A stretch of DNA of 64,000 nucleotides, taken from Halichondria panicea. Lineage: Eukaryota; Porifera; Demospongiae; Suberitida; Halichondriidae. Numbering within the stretch: position 1 is the first letter of the stretch; each line of letters opens with the position of its first letter. Positions 33,101-45,084 of the stretch are shown piece by piece. Below the pieces are notes generated by a model. That model had not been told where the DNA came from. It saw nothing but the letters and a program-made list of their open reading frames with translations, and searched no databases. Location: assembly GCF_963675165.1 (NCBI RefSeq), contig NC_087382.1, forward strand, positions 1,240,001-1,304,000, in the 5' to 3' direction. The position numbers were made by a program, and so were the translations under genes.

Positions 33101-33786
33101 TTGCAGCTGGCCTGTTCATATTATTAGCACACATACTGCCATTCACTATCCTGTTATTAATGGCCCCGATTCTGCAGCGATACACACACTACAAGTTATT
33201 ACGATGGGTAAACAAGTTAAAGCCTCTACTGGATGCTTATCAAGGTCCTTACGGAATCAAGTCTCGCTATTGGACTGGACTACTACTGCTAGCTAGACTC
33301 ATTATACTAACAGCTGTGTCTTTAAACGTATCTGGAAAACAAGCCATCAATTTGCTAGTGATAATCATAGTATTGTCTATTATAATGGCAACACTGATTG
33401 TATTCAATATAGGAACAAAGCTCTATACAAGCAAACTATCAAACTTCCTGGAGCTATTCTTTCTGGCAAATCTTCTGCTACTAACCGCTACGTTACTGTT
33501 TCTGCAGACAAATCAGAGTGATAAAATCAGCGGACAAAGTATAACAATCTGTTGTATGGTGGGTAGTGCATTCGCTATGTGTGGCCTCATCTTAGTCTAT
33601 CACTGCTACGTTGTATGTCAGAGAATAGAAGCCATCAAGCGACTAACATCGAGAGTTGTTTCCTCTCTAAAAGGGCCTCAGAATCGAGCACTAACTAACG
33701 ATGACATCATATGTGGTCCCCCACATAGCACACCCCCCACAGTCACAGAGGTTGATTTGAGGGAACTGCTACTAGAGGATAACTAA
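30130..33786 (+). CDS. Beta-helix repeat / Cys-rich / multi-TM surface protein, intact
   Basis: An intronless ORF of 1218 residues. A signal peptide (about 1-24) is followed by a long extracellular part rich in N-glycosylation sites. Repeats of the form CxFxxNxAxxxGGxI (about 240-560) fit a right-handed beta-helix as in polymorphic-membrane-protein-like repeats. A Cys-rich segment follows, with CGACRPGLSLALGTSQCKEC at about 790-810. Then come about eight membrane helices (about 812-1160) and a short cytoplasmic tail rich in Pro, Thr and Asp. The FVAWVNLDLGIETCF loop after TM2 is also exact or nearly so in the paralogs at 34374-49116. I do not recognise a named family. A receptor, adhesion or channel-like role is inference. 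A T14 run at about 31626 encodes FFFF in frame and is a slippage risk. Confidence 0.85.
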   Translation: MTTVAQFSSLILLLSLALTSPANCWTNGTTVEYWVRPDAMSECPHSIPPHQCVTITDLVTNSTDTSINDGMSINVFFIAGTHVPKTDGWIIVGNPYLDQEVSATFTAILDEQNQQNVIIDCESGHPISFVFLQLLSLTLKNVELQNCGFKLHFNTYSSIFLDEITSSVVVMDVPELVIANINITSSRGAGMVIILTDFHRNVSSNLLMLNEIVINGSIPTRNTVFRGNLHVTFIASQENTCRKPTTISITNSTFSNGIGGPANFPDDVVFGSSSGGLTLSMVNLHNVSILINRCKFIGNKAHNGGGIRLFVQHKDEHSDSLRFNNRIHITKSIFSRNTAVRLGGGFAIILIHHNISEAVFRSAGFGGAAFAQFSFDKCTFIGNEARLGAAIYNSGNRFDKPRRHQQISNCTFMNNTCMINTATCRTDEEREETGTIHVEHGKFLRIEDVEITGNDCRGIYLYDTDLLLSGTSVINGNHARQSDGGAILFECTIQSSLKIFFFFKLTTLSITNNTADGNGGGIAIRHCGNEHRSACIFIQPTHKITIIMKHNTAMKGGDAIYGGYLENCKLWDIFDIMERNTSSAVSSPPNKVCICSDDFPQKHTCSLSMQLDTYPGQRFQVPLVCVGQYDYSSSCKVQADLVKSIAKIAGETPLQNIGLQCKQLYYSIETQQTNYTEAMSLTIVKEQDINYKWRNQIARTVLEIRIKACPPGFINAKKCTCTDYLASNGITCNIDEERLYKTSSMWVGNYSGDVVVHQVCPFDYCKSNFTKVDPFNQQEQCDFNRSDVLCGACRPGLSLALGTSQCKECSNINHLFLILFALAGVVLVVLLLKCNLTVSTGTINGLIFYANTVRSTQTAFFPSSTDNKFVRVLSVFVAWVNLDLGIETCFVNGLNTYYRTWLQFIFPLYIWTIVGLLILISRYSIKVSKWTGSNTVSVLATLFLLSYAKLLRTTFDTFSSTTLTDINGTTTILWLLDGRYTFLEWPHSLLFAAGLFILLAHILPFTILLLMAPILQRYTHYKLLRWVNKLKPLLDAYQGPYGIKSRYWTGLLLLARLIILTAVSLNVSGKQAINLLVIIIVLSIIMATLIVFNIGTKLYTSKLSNFLELFFLANLLLLTATLLFLQTNQSDKISGQSITICCMVGSAFAMCGLILVYHCYVVCQRIEAIKRLTSRVVSSLKGPQNRALTNDDIICGPPHSTPPTVTEVDLRELLLEDN

Positions 33787-34373
33787 TCATTGACTAACAT
33801 TGCACGCACATGCAGAGATAGATAAACACTTAATTTAGCTAGTGTATTCGAAAGACTAAATTATTGATCAGGCAAAAAATAGCTGAAGTATATACCCTCA
33901 CAATTGTCATACACACAGTGTACTCTCACCTTCTGACACAATAAAACGATTTACATGTTTTGAGAAATTGCTTTATTTGGGGACATGTATATATACATGC
34001 ACAGGCTTTTAATAAGGGGCAAATATTTATATGAGAGAGCAGCTGCTTCAGAACACTGTTACACATTCATTTGCCGTCATACAACCAAACAATATCACTT
34101 GTATTGTCAACTCATATTAATCAAAGGCAAACAGGAACAGTTAGTCTCACGTTGCGGTCTGGATTTCACCCAAAATACTAGATATACTTATAATTTTTGT
34201 CTATTGGCTATAATTATAATTGAGAGTTTGACGTGTGTTATCTTGTGGACATTAATTAGCTACAGTCACAACACAAATCATAATAACAGCTAGCAGAGGA
34301 TAATTAAAACAGCAATGAATATTGTAATCAGCGATTATATCATTCTAATCTAAGTGTGTACCTCAGCTACAGT
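33787..34373. other. Convergent intergenic region
   Basis: It lies between the 3' ends of the intact plus-strand gene and the broken minus-strand paralog. AATAAA near 33941 is a plausible polyadenylation signal for the plus-strand gene. The ORF 33985-34293 has no features. Confidence 0.5.
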
Positions 34374-37300
34374 TTAGACTTTATTATGTATGGGACCAAT
34401 TTCTGTGCATGTAACAGCAAGACGATGGTTGACTCTTGTAGGGGGAGGGGCTGGTCTGTAGTCCTCTGTGGTGAGGGGGGCTAGCTCATCCATGTAGGGT
34501 AATATCATCTGGTCTGGCCTTGTGGCTGGTCTGATGATGGGAGGAGTGATGTAACAATCAGGGTCAGCTTCTTCCATGGCTCCATCATGATCAGTGTAAG
34601 GTGGGTTCAAGGCATCTCTTTGTTCATAGTCGTCTACTGCTTTGAGTAATTCATCATCATCATTTTCATCGGCTACCAGCTGCTGATACATTTCCCGACC
34701 ATTGCTAGCTCGTCTGACTACAACATTAGCTCCTAAATTCCTTATGGTGTCTTCTATCTTCAGCCATGTATTAATATTCTTGAGTACGAATTGGTAAAAA
34801 TGGTAGCAGAGGGTTATTGCAAAGATGACAAAGGATATAGCCATCGAAGTATTGGCTAGGGCTGACTGATTTTTTCTGGTATCTTTGACAAAGGAGGTGC
34901 CAAATGCTAGACAAACAATATTGAGTAGATAAAGAGTTTCGAGGGAATCACGGATTTTGTTTTTGTACAAACGATTGTTCAGTAATTTCCAGCTGATCAG
35001 TCCAACTGATAGAACACCAGCTGATAGAACAGGGAGAGAAGTGTCCAAAGCCAGAGCAGTTATTATATTATGAGCGATAAAAGAAAATAGGAGCAGTCCC
35101 ACTCAGTAGCGATGTTTGGGCGTGAATGGAGCATAGTATGCATCCATGAAGCCAATGTACTTCGTGTTCTTAGTCCATTTCATGAGTTTCCATTTTGAGC
35201 AGCGAGGAAACCATTGTCCAAAGAAGAGCACCACAGTGAACACTACACCAGAAATGAGGATTATGGCGGCAAAAACAAACCGAGGGACGTGACCGGAAGT
35301 GAAATATTGCACATTGCCGTCATACATCCAAACTATATCACTTGTACCATCAGGATAATCCAAGACCCTGTGTTGCAGTGCAGCAATGATAAACCGTAAG
35401 AGTTTGGAATAAGAGAGTAGGACAAGTGTGCCTAGGGCAGCAACTGGATTCCTGTTGGAGAGGAGCTTTGCAAAAGAGTCGAAGTACTTGCTCACAATGA
35501 TTATTAAGAACATCAGAAGAAACAGGTAAGCAGGAAAGACAATCTGAAGGAGCACTTTTGCTTGAGAGTTCATTCCATCATAAAAGCATGTCTCAATACC
35601 CAAGTCAAGATTCACCCACGATATGAAAACTGTCAAAGGGTTATGAAAAGGTATGAAAATAGACTGATTTGCAGCTAATATATTAGTGTAGAAGATCAGC
35701 CCATGGATAGTGCCTGTTGCTACGGTAATGTTGAAAACGAGAATGAATACAACTAGTACTATGCCTGCCAGGGCAAACGGAAGTAGCAGGAGAAGGTAAG
35801 AGTTTGAGCAGAGTTCACATCGTGATGTACCTAACACAAGACTCAGTCCTGGTTCACATTCTCCACACAAGACACCACTTCGATTGTAGTCACACTGTTC
35901 GTCAGGGTTGCTTAGACTGATGTTGACTGGCTTTAGTACACAATAGTCAAATGTACAGTTACTAACAACATACCCACTTCCGTTAGTGGTATTAGTCACT
36001 TCTATCCATATGTTGTTATTGCTTTCCAGCTTTATGGTCCCATTTTCTTCAGAACAGTTTGTTATCTGCATCTTGTTGCAAGACTGGATCACAGTCACAC
36101 TTACACTCAATTGAGGACTGAATTGGTTGGAGTCCAATAGAGCAATCACATTTTTGAAAATATATGTTTAGAATTTGTCTTGAAATTCCCAAATTGTTGC
36201 ATGGACCCTCAGCATAGAGTTTCACTTGAGCAGAGCTGTCTTGTGAGAATACATTGTACTCTAATTCTGTGCACTGATTGCCAACTTCTTGTTGTGCTTG
36301 TCCTTCTTTGAGACGACCAACTCCACTCTCAGTGATAACAAAACTGTGAATTGTGGCATTATTCATTGGATTTCCAGCTTGGTCTACAGCCATAACACTG
36401 ATTGTGAATGCTGGTCCCTTTCTAACAGAAATGGTCTGCTTGGTGGTGTTACACAACTTCACTCTTACAGCCTTCGAAGCTATCGATGAATAATGCACAG
36501 TATTGTTCAAGTACTCAAATCCATTGTCTGATGAAGAGAGTTCGGCTGATACATCCACCGTACACCTGTCAAACAGACCTCCGTAAATATCTGCTCCTGA
36601 CTGGGAAGCTGTGTTGTTGGTCAAAAAAGTGTTGCAATAATTGATTGACTTATTATTTAAACACTTAACTTCTTCAGATGAAGACGGAATACCTTGGAGC
36701 AAATTTAGCACGATCTTAATAAAATTGATATCAAAACCATACAGATTTAGAGTTTGAATGAAGCATTCTGTTTGTGTCAGATCTCCTGCAGTAGTTACAT
36801 CCTCTCCTCTACACACACCACTCTCAGTACTGTCTGCCACAAATATCCCCCCTCCATATTGAGCCGTGTTATTCTGAATTTCTAGTATGACCAGCGTTTT
36901 ACCAAGCTCTAGCTCCAAGTCCTGTTTCAGAATATATATCCTGGAGCTTTGCTGTAGATACATTCCACCTCCGCTATTGTTTGCTGAGTTTGACTTGATT
37001 TGGACCTGAGCGTGAGAAAAAGCCTTAATGTTTGAAGCGACTGCATAAATACCTCCTCCATTTTGTGCATCATTTCGATCTATAATACTCTCTTACAATA
37101 CAGCTTTCATGTCACTACATGTACACAGGACAAACTGACGATTAAGTAAACAACCAGTAGTGACCTTCGAATCAAATTCAATTTCGCTTGAGTATGCATA
37201 AATCCCACCACCATTGTGTGCTTTGTTATGAGAAATCTCTATTGGATAGTGAACAAAGAGTGTGCTCTCTCTCAGAAACACACCTCCTCCAACAGTAGCT

Positions 37301-38821
37301 ATATTGTTAGAAATGACCACTCCTTCTGCATTGATATAGATTTGACTCTGAACTGCTCTGATGGCTCCACCCTGCACACCACGATTGTTACTGAGAGTTG
37401 TGGGTCCATTGAACTCCACTCGACTGCTTAGAGCATACACAGGGTTTACATTATTGCTAACATTGTTAACTCCCGTAAAATAATGACAAGTTAGAATGCA
37501 CTACGTAAATGATATTTTCACCCTCTAAATTGTCAAATATGCTTGTATTAGCATTTATTAAAGTTGAGATAACAACCGCAATCACTCCATCTTGTTGGGT
37601 GGCTCTGTTATTTGTGAGCAGAGAGTCGGAAATTATCACAGTGCCATCAGCAACGAAAAATACTCCACCAATGTCAGCACTGTTATTTTTAAACATGACT
37701 TTGGAGACAGATATAGTTCCAGTATATACCAAAATCGCTCCACCAGAGGGTGCCTTGTTGTTTGTTAGCTTGCTATTGGATATCAGTAACTCTCCATTCA
37801 AAACCAAAATCACTCCACCTGATCTTTCAGCACTGTTGTACGCTAGCTCACTGTCGGAGATTGAGACACTCCCAAACCAGATATTAATTGCTCCACCGTC
37901 ACGAATAGCACTATTGTTTAGTAGCGCACAGTTAGAAATGAACAAATTAGTTCTGAAGGTGGAAATGGCTCCACCATATTCAGCGATATTATCCATAAAG
38001 TTACAGAAACTGATTGAAACATTAACTGCCGAAATACCGCCACCACTATAATAAAAATCACTGGCATAAATCGCTCCACCACTGTAATAAACGCTATTAT
38101 TTGTAAAGTTGCACCAACTGATAGTCACACTTACAGAGTCCACTTCCACTGCTCCACCATATGCAGCAGTATTGGAAGTGAATCTTGAATCATTAATAAC
38201 AGTTTGCTTTGAGTAAATGTAAACTGCACCACCATTATTATTAAAGAAATCACTCTTTTCAATGCACACAGTATCAGCTTTAACATACAATGCTCTGTCA
38301 GTGCTAGTGTCGTTTACAAAGAGAACTTGTTCAATTTTCACAGTTACCACATGAGTGATCGTGGTGATCCAGAGTGTACAAGATTCCAACTTTAGCAATT
38401 TCAAGTCTACCAAAGAGCATTCATCGATATATAATTCTTGAGAAACGTAGCCTGAACTTTTTTTATCACCTGCTCCTGTGAAATTCAAACCTTCAATACT
38501 CAATGCACGGATATTAGATAAATACACTGCTCTACCAGTTGTGTTGGCATTGATAGTGGCATTTTGGCCAGCAATAATCACCTCTCTGAAATTACAAATG
38601 TAAAGCATTTCACTTAATAAATGATCACCAGACAGAAAGCTCAAGGTGAGTTTGTCTCCACCAGACAACAGGTCTGTTTGAACAAGCTGCTCGAGAGTGA
38701 AACAAGTTCCATTTTGGTAGTCATTACACGAGTCAGTTGAATCCACTGGCACAATGTGATAGTGCTCACTCCTGGTAACAGTAGCTAGGGTCAGTAGCAG
38801 CACCACCCAGGTGCAGTGCAT
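34374..38821 (-). pseudogene. Beta-helix/multi-TM paralog 2, four disabling lesions
   Basis: Read 38821 to 34374: signal peptide (MHCTWVVLLLTLATVTRS), then many beta-helix repeats (NSxxxxGGAI...SDSELAYNS). Next comes a Cys-rich part (CGECEPGLSLVLGTSRCELC), then multi-TM helices with SWVNLDLGIETCFYDGMNS and a tail with ITPPIIRPATRPDQ. The frame is broken by a 4-bp insertion near 37480 (paralogs 3 and 4 lack it), an in-frame TAA near 37093, a frameshift near 36070 and TGG to TGA at 35103-35105. The cysteine motif and tail are much closer to paralogs 3 and 4 than to the gene at 30130. Two stops plus two indels make this a probable pseudogene, though indels alone could be assembly errors. Confidence 0.8.
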
Positions 38822-39159
38822 GTTCTCTCCGATACTATAAGATTACAAGCTAATCCGGCAGTGTCAGAATAGTGCTATTGCTTCTTCTATATACTGTATA
38901 TCATCTATAGAGTGGAATAAGATAGCGGTCACCAGCAATTGATATTATGAGGCTCAAATTCTTATCAGTCATTACACTTAGTTTGCACAGTTATAACTTA
39001 CCTAATCGATTTCCCTTTTCAGCTTACAAGATCCAAACACAGTCTCACATGCACGTGTGAATACAGTAGTGGAGTATAGAGGTAGGACTATATATTAGGC
39101 CAAAGGGCTCAAAAAACGAAACCAAGCTTAAGTATTAGGAGATAATTATACAATGTTAC
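38822..39159. other. Spacer between paralogs 2 and 3
   Basis: The 5' flank of paralog 2 and the 3' flank of paralog 3. No other feature is recognised. Confidence 0.4.
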
Positions 39160-42100
39160 TCTTTCACGACATCGATGACAGTGTGCGTAACTTTGGGTGC
39201 ATTGTCTTGAGGAGGGGGAGGGGCTGGTCTGTAGTCCTCCGTAGTGAGAGGGGCTAGCACGTCCAGGGCAGGCTCTCTCAGCTGTTCCGGCCTTGTGGCT
39301 GGTCGGATGATGGGAGGAGTGATGTAACGATCAGGATCAGCTTCTCTTCTATGACTCCATTAGTGTATGGATCATATCTGTCCACGTTTGTCCAGGTTTC
39401 TTCGTGGTTTTTCTTCTCCAGTTCAGTTTGCGAACTCGTGGAATCATTTTTCTCAGTCTGAGTGCATTTTGCTGCCTCTGCAGAACAGGAACTTTCTTCA
39501 GTATGTACTCGTAAAAGTGGTAGCAAACTATCACCACAAACAAAATAAAAGTCACTGCCATTGAAATGTTGGATATTATGTCTTGATTCCCATTGATGTT
39601 TCCTCGGTAGAGGGTGCCATATGCTAGAATTGCAAGATTGAGGAAAAAGAGTGTTTCTAGTAAATCATTGAATCGTATTTTGTACACTGCATAATTCTGC
39701 AATTTGAAAATATTAAGCCCAACACTTATAGATCCAGCTGATAGTACGGGGAGAGAAGTGTCCAAAGCCAAAGCAGTTATTAGATTATGAGCGATCAAAG
39801 AAAATAGGAGCAGTCCCACCCAGTAGCGATGCTTGGGAGTGAATGGAGCATGGTATGCATCCATGAAACCATTGTAGTATGTGTTCTTAGTCCATATCAT
39901 GAGTTTCCGTTTTGAACAGCGAGGAAACCATTGTCCAAAGAAGAGCAGTACAGTGAACAATATACCAGAGATGAGGATTATGGCGGCAAAAACAAACCGA
40001 GGGATGTGACCGAGAGTGAAATATTGCACATTGCCGTCATACAACCAAACTATATCACTTGAATTGTTGGGAAAATCCAACACCTCGGTTGCACCATCAA
40101 GATAATCCAAGACCCTGTATTGCAGTGCAGCAATGATAAACTGCAAGAGTTTGGAATAAGAGAGTAGGACGAGTGTGCCTAGGGCAGCAACTGGGTTCCT
40201 GTTGGAGAGGAGCTTTGCAAATGAGTCAAAGTACTTGCTCAAAATGATTATTAAGAACATCAAAAGAAACAGGTAAGCAGGAAAGACAATCTGAAGGAGC
40301 ACTTTTGCATGAGAGTTCATTCCATCATAAAAGCATGTCTCAATACCCAAGTCAAGATTCACTCACGATATGAAAACCGTCAAAGGGTTATGAAAAGGTA
40401 TGAAAATCGACTGATTTGCAGCTAATTATTAGTGTAGAAGATCAGCCCATGGATAGTGCCTGTTGCTATGGTAATGCTGAAAAGGAGAATGAATACAACT
40501 AGTACTATGCCTGCCAGGGCAAACGGGAGTAGCAGGAGAAGGTAAGAGTTTGAACAGAGTTCACATCTTGAAGTACCTAACACAAGACTGAGCCCTGGTT
40601 CACATTCTCCACACAAGACACCACTTCGATTGTAAGCACATTGTTCGTCAGGGTTGCTTAGACTGATGTTGACTGGCTTTAGTACACAATAGTCAAATGT
40701 ACAGTTACTAACAATATACCCACTTCCGTTAGTGGTATTAGTCACTCCTATCCATATGTTGTTATTGCTTTCCAGCTTTATGGTCCCATTTTCTTCAGAA
40801 CAGTTTGTTATCTGCTGCAACAAGACTGGATCACAGTCACACTTGCACTCAATTGAGGACATAATTGGTTGGAGTCCAATAGGGCAATCACACTTTTGAA
40901 AAGATATGTTTAGAATTTGTTTTGAAATTCCCAAATTGTTGCATGGACCCTCAGCATAGAGTTCCACTTGAGCAGAGCTGTCTTGTGAGAATACATTGTA
41001 CTCTAATTCTGTGCACTGATTGCCAACTTCCTGTTGTGCTTGTCCTTCTTTGATACGATCAACTCTATGGCTCTCAGTGATAACAGAACTGTGAATTATG
41101 ACATTATTCATTGGATTTCCAGCTTGGTCTACAGCCATAACACTGATTGTGAATGCTTGTCCTTTTCTAACAGAAATGGTCTGCTTGGTGGTGTTACACA
41201 ACTTCACTCTGACAGCCTTCGAAGCTATCGATGAATAATGCACAGTATTGTTCAAGTACTCAAATCCGTTGTCTGATGAAGAGAGTTCGGCTGATACATC
41301 CACCGTACACCTGTCAAACAGACCTCCGTAAATATCTGCTCCTGACTTGGAAGCTGTGTTGTTAGTCAAAAAAGTGTTGCGATGATAATTGATGTATTGT
41401 TCAAACACTTAAGTACTTCTTCATATGAAGACTGGGAAGTTTGCACTAAAGGTATCAAAGTCTTAACAAAATTGATATCAAAACCATAGAGATCATGAGT
41501 TTGAATGAAGCATTCTGTTCGTGTCAGATCTCCTGCAGTAGGTTCATCCTCTCCTCTACACACACCACTCTCAGTACTGTCTGCCACAAATATCCCCCCT
41601 CCATATTGAGCCGTGTTATTGTGGATTTCCAGTATGACCAGCGTTTTACCAAGCTCTAGCTCCAAGTCCTGTTTCAAAATATATATCTTGGAACTTTGTT
41701 GTAGATACACTCCACCTCCGCTATTGTTTGCCAAGTTTATTTTGATTTGGACATAAGCGTGAGAAAAAACCTTAATGTTTGAAGCGACTGCATAAATACC
41801 TCCTCCATTTTGAGCATCATTTCGATCTATAATACTCACAAACAGTACAGTCTCCATGTCACTACATGTACACGGGACAAAGTTATCATTAAATAAACAA
41901 CCAGTAGTGACCTTCGAATCAAATTTAATTTCGCTTGAGTATGCATAAATCCCACCACCATTGTGTGCTGTGTTGTGAGAAATCTCTATTGGATAGTGAA
42001 CAAAGAGTGTACTCTCTCTCAGAAACACACCTCCTCCAACAGTAGCAGTATTGTTAGAAATGACCACTCCTTCTGCATTGATATAGATTTGACTCTGGAC

Positions 42101-43945
42101 TGCTCTGATGGCTCCACCCTACACACCACGATTGTTACTGAGAGTTGTGGGTCCATTGAACTCCACTCGACTGCTTAGAGCATACACAGGGTTTACATTA
42201 TTGCTAACATTGTTAACTCCCGTAAATGACAAGTTAGAATGCACTACGTAAAGGATATTTTCCCCCTCTAAATTGTCAAATATGCTTGTATTAGTAATTA
42301 TCAAAATTGAGATAACAACCGCAATCACTCCATCTTGCTGAGTAGCTCTGTTGTTTGTGACCACAGAGTCGGAAATGATCACAGTGCCATCAGCAACAAA
42401 AAACACTCCACCAAAGTCAGCACTGTTATTTTTAAACATGATTTTGGAGACGGATATAGTTCCAGTATATACCAAAATCGCTCCACCAAGACTAGTTTCT
42501 CCATTATCAACTACAGCTTCATTATCTGTTATATTACAGCTCAAGATAGATGCATCACCCGCGAAAAGTCCAATCGCTCCACCTGAGGTAGCCTTGTTGT
42601 TTGTTAGCTTGCTATCGGATATCAGTAACTCTCCAGTAAAAACCGAAATCGCTCCATCTGATCTACCAGCACTGTTGTACGCTAGCTCACTGTCGGAGAT
42701 TGAGACACTCCCTCCCTGGATATTAATTGCTCCACCGTCAAGAATAGCATTATTGTTTAGTAGGGCACAGTTGGAAATGAACAAACTACTTTCGGAGGTG
42801 GAAATTGCTCCAGCACTTTCAGCAATATTATTTGTAAAGTTGCATAAACTGATAGTCACACTTGCAGAGTCCACTTCCACTGCTCCACCAAATCCAAATA
42901 TAGCAGTGTTGGAATTAAACCTTGAATGTTTAATAACAGTTTGATTTGATATAATATTATGAATTGCTCCACCACCATCATGAATAGCACTATTGCTCAG
43001 TAGTGCACAGTTGGAAATGAACAAACCACTTCCAAAGGTGAAAATTGCTCCACCTGCTTTTTCAGCACTGTTGTACGCTAGCTCACTGTCGGAGATTGAG
43101 ACACTCCCTCCCCGGCTATAAATTGCTCCACCGTCAAGAATAGCATTATTGTTTAGTAGCGCACAGTTGGAAATGAACAAACTACTTCCAAAGGTGATAA
43201 TTGCTCCACCAAAATTTAATTGAGCAATATTATTTGTAAACTTGCACCAACTGATAGTCACACTTACAGAGTCCACTTCCACTGCTCCACCATATGCAGC
43301 AGTATTGGAAGTGAATCTTGAATCATTAATAACAGTTTGATTTGATTCAATGTTCGCTGCACCACCACTGTTACTGAAGAAGTCGCTCTTTTCAATGTAC
43401 ACATTATCAGCTTCAACAATCAATGCTCTGTCAGTGCTAGTGTTGTTCACAAAGAGAACTTGTTCAATCGTTACAGTTACCGTACGAGTGATCCAGAGTG
43501 TACAAGCTTCCAACAATTTTAAGCCTACCAAATAGCAGTTAGTGATATCAAAAAGTATTTGAGAAATTATGTACATGTAGCCTGAACTACTTTCATCACC
43601 TGCTCCAGTGAAATGCAAACCTTCGATACTCAATGCACTGATATTAGATAACAGCACTCTACCAGTTTTGATAGTGGCATTTTGGCCAGCAATAATCACC
43701 TCTCTGAAATTACAAATGTAAAGCATTTCACTTAATAAATGATCACCAGACAGAAAGCTCAAGGTGAGATTGTCTCCACCAGACAACAGGTCTGTTTGAA
43801 CAAGCTGCTCGAGAGTGAAATAAGTTCCATTTTGGTAGTCATGACACGAGTCAGTTGAATCCACTGGCACAATGTGATAGTGCTCACTCCTGGTAACAGT
43901 AGCTAACTATAGGGTCAGTAGCAGCACCAACCAGCTGGTGTGCAT
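39160..43945 (-). pseudogene. Beta-helix/multi-TM paralog 3, at least six lesions, expanded repeats
   Basis: It has the same architecture as paralog 2. Lesions: a 6-bp insertion putting TAG in the signal peptide (43907-43909), CAG to TAG at 42119-42121, a 2-bp frameshift near 41380-41400, and a 1-bp deletion near 40425. Then TGG to TGA at 40363-40365, and a frameshift in the tail near 39350-39500. The beta-helix region contains extra copies of a unit (LFISNCALLNNNAILDGGAI then SVSISDSELAYNSA), seen once in paralog 2 and two to three times here. The TM region and tail align with paralogs 2 and 4. Tail homology extends to about 39160. Confidence 0.82.
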
Positions 43946-45084
43946 GTTTTCTCCGATACTATAAGAATACAAGCATATTTAAATACAATTAATGCAGTAT
44001 CAGTATATTAACTAGCTGCTATTGCTGCTTCTACTTTGTACTTAAAACGTGTACACTGTCTAAAGCATCCTATATATAGGTAGAACATGTGGAATAAGCT
44101 AATTAATGGTCACCAGAGCAGGGCCGTAAGAAAATTTTTTAGGTGGGGGGCAGAAAAAAGAAATGGACCCTCCCGTCAGAGGCGAACTTTTTACATGTGT
44201 ATGTTCTCAGAGATAAACAGGAGAAAGATATCGAGCTTCGTAAGAAGAAGGTCTTAGTTAGCCCTACGTTCTTCAATTCTGTTCGTTTATCTATGATTAT
44301 ATCCAGCTGTGTTGCACCATGTAGCACAGCTAATTTGTCAGCCAGCCTTTGTCACAAACATTACTTTGTTTTTATATCACAATTACGTTACAGGCTGTAA
44401 AGTCATAATAATAATAATTATCACGAAATCGTAGATCTACTGTTACTATTATAAACGGGTACTAATTTTAGCAAATTTTAGCAAAAATGAAGATGCTAAG
44501 CAAGCTAGCCCTTTTTTTCATCTGTATCTGGCTCCAAACTTTCCATTCAACCTTAATTAAAACTCATACTTGTACTCTTTTGAATAATTGAGGCGAGCGA
44601 AGCGAGTCCCTTCCTAGTGATGAACGTTGCAATTTGTCTGTCATGGACCGGCATGATATTTACTACTCATGACCCTTTACCAACTTTTACGTGAAAGCTG
44701 TGCATGGGCACAAGAGCTAGCTACACTCAGGAACAAAGGCTCAGACAAGACACAGAGACACTTGAGGCTACAAGCACGCCTACAGCAGGTCAGAGCAGCT
44801 CAAATGGGGACTTTCTGAGCCTAAGATCACATAGGCATGCCTGCAGGAGGTCACAACAGCTTAATTGCCATGTTTCACTTCCAAGTCTTGTGTTTTTGTG
44901 ATAATAAACCTGCTAGCTCAACAGGACAAAACAGAGATCGAAGCCAGTCACTAGGACAGGTCAGAGCAGCTCAGATGGAGACTTCTGAAGTTGCACAGGC
45001 ACCTTTAGACAATACAGCTCTGCATGCTCCTAGTTATTGTGGTAATGAATTTGCTACAAATCCGCCAAAATTAGTACGTACCCT
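43946..45084. other. Upstream region of paralog 3
   Basis: No recognisable domain. Small ORFs at 44704-44901 and 44837-45181 (+) contain two related segments (CAGGTCAGAGCAGCTCAAAT near 44790 and CAGGTCAGAGCAGCTCAGAT near 44957). This suggests a short tandem duplication of unknown nature. Confidence 0.35.

Noticed and set aside
30130-33786. Bacterial or viral origin of the PMP-like repeat gene
   Set aside because: The multi-TM core, N-glycosylation sites, animal-type signal peptide and intron-bearing, repeat-rich surroundings fit a host gene; no bacterial context is present.
37509-38051. 180-residue plus-strand ORF with repeats
   Set aside because: Antisense shadow of the beta-helix repeats of paralog 2; a similar one at 42351-42944 shadows paralog 3.
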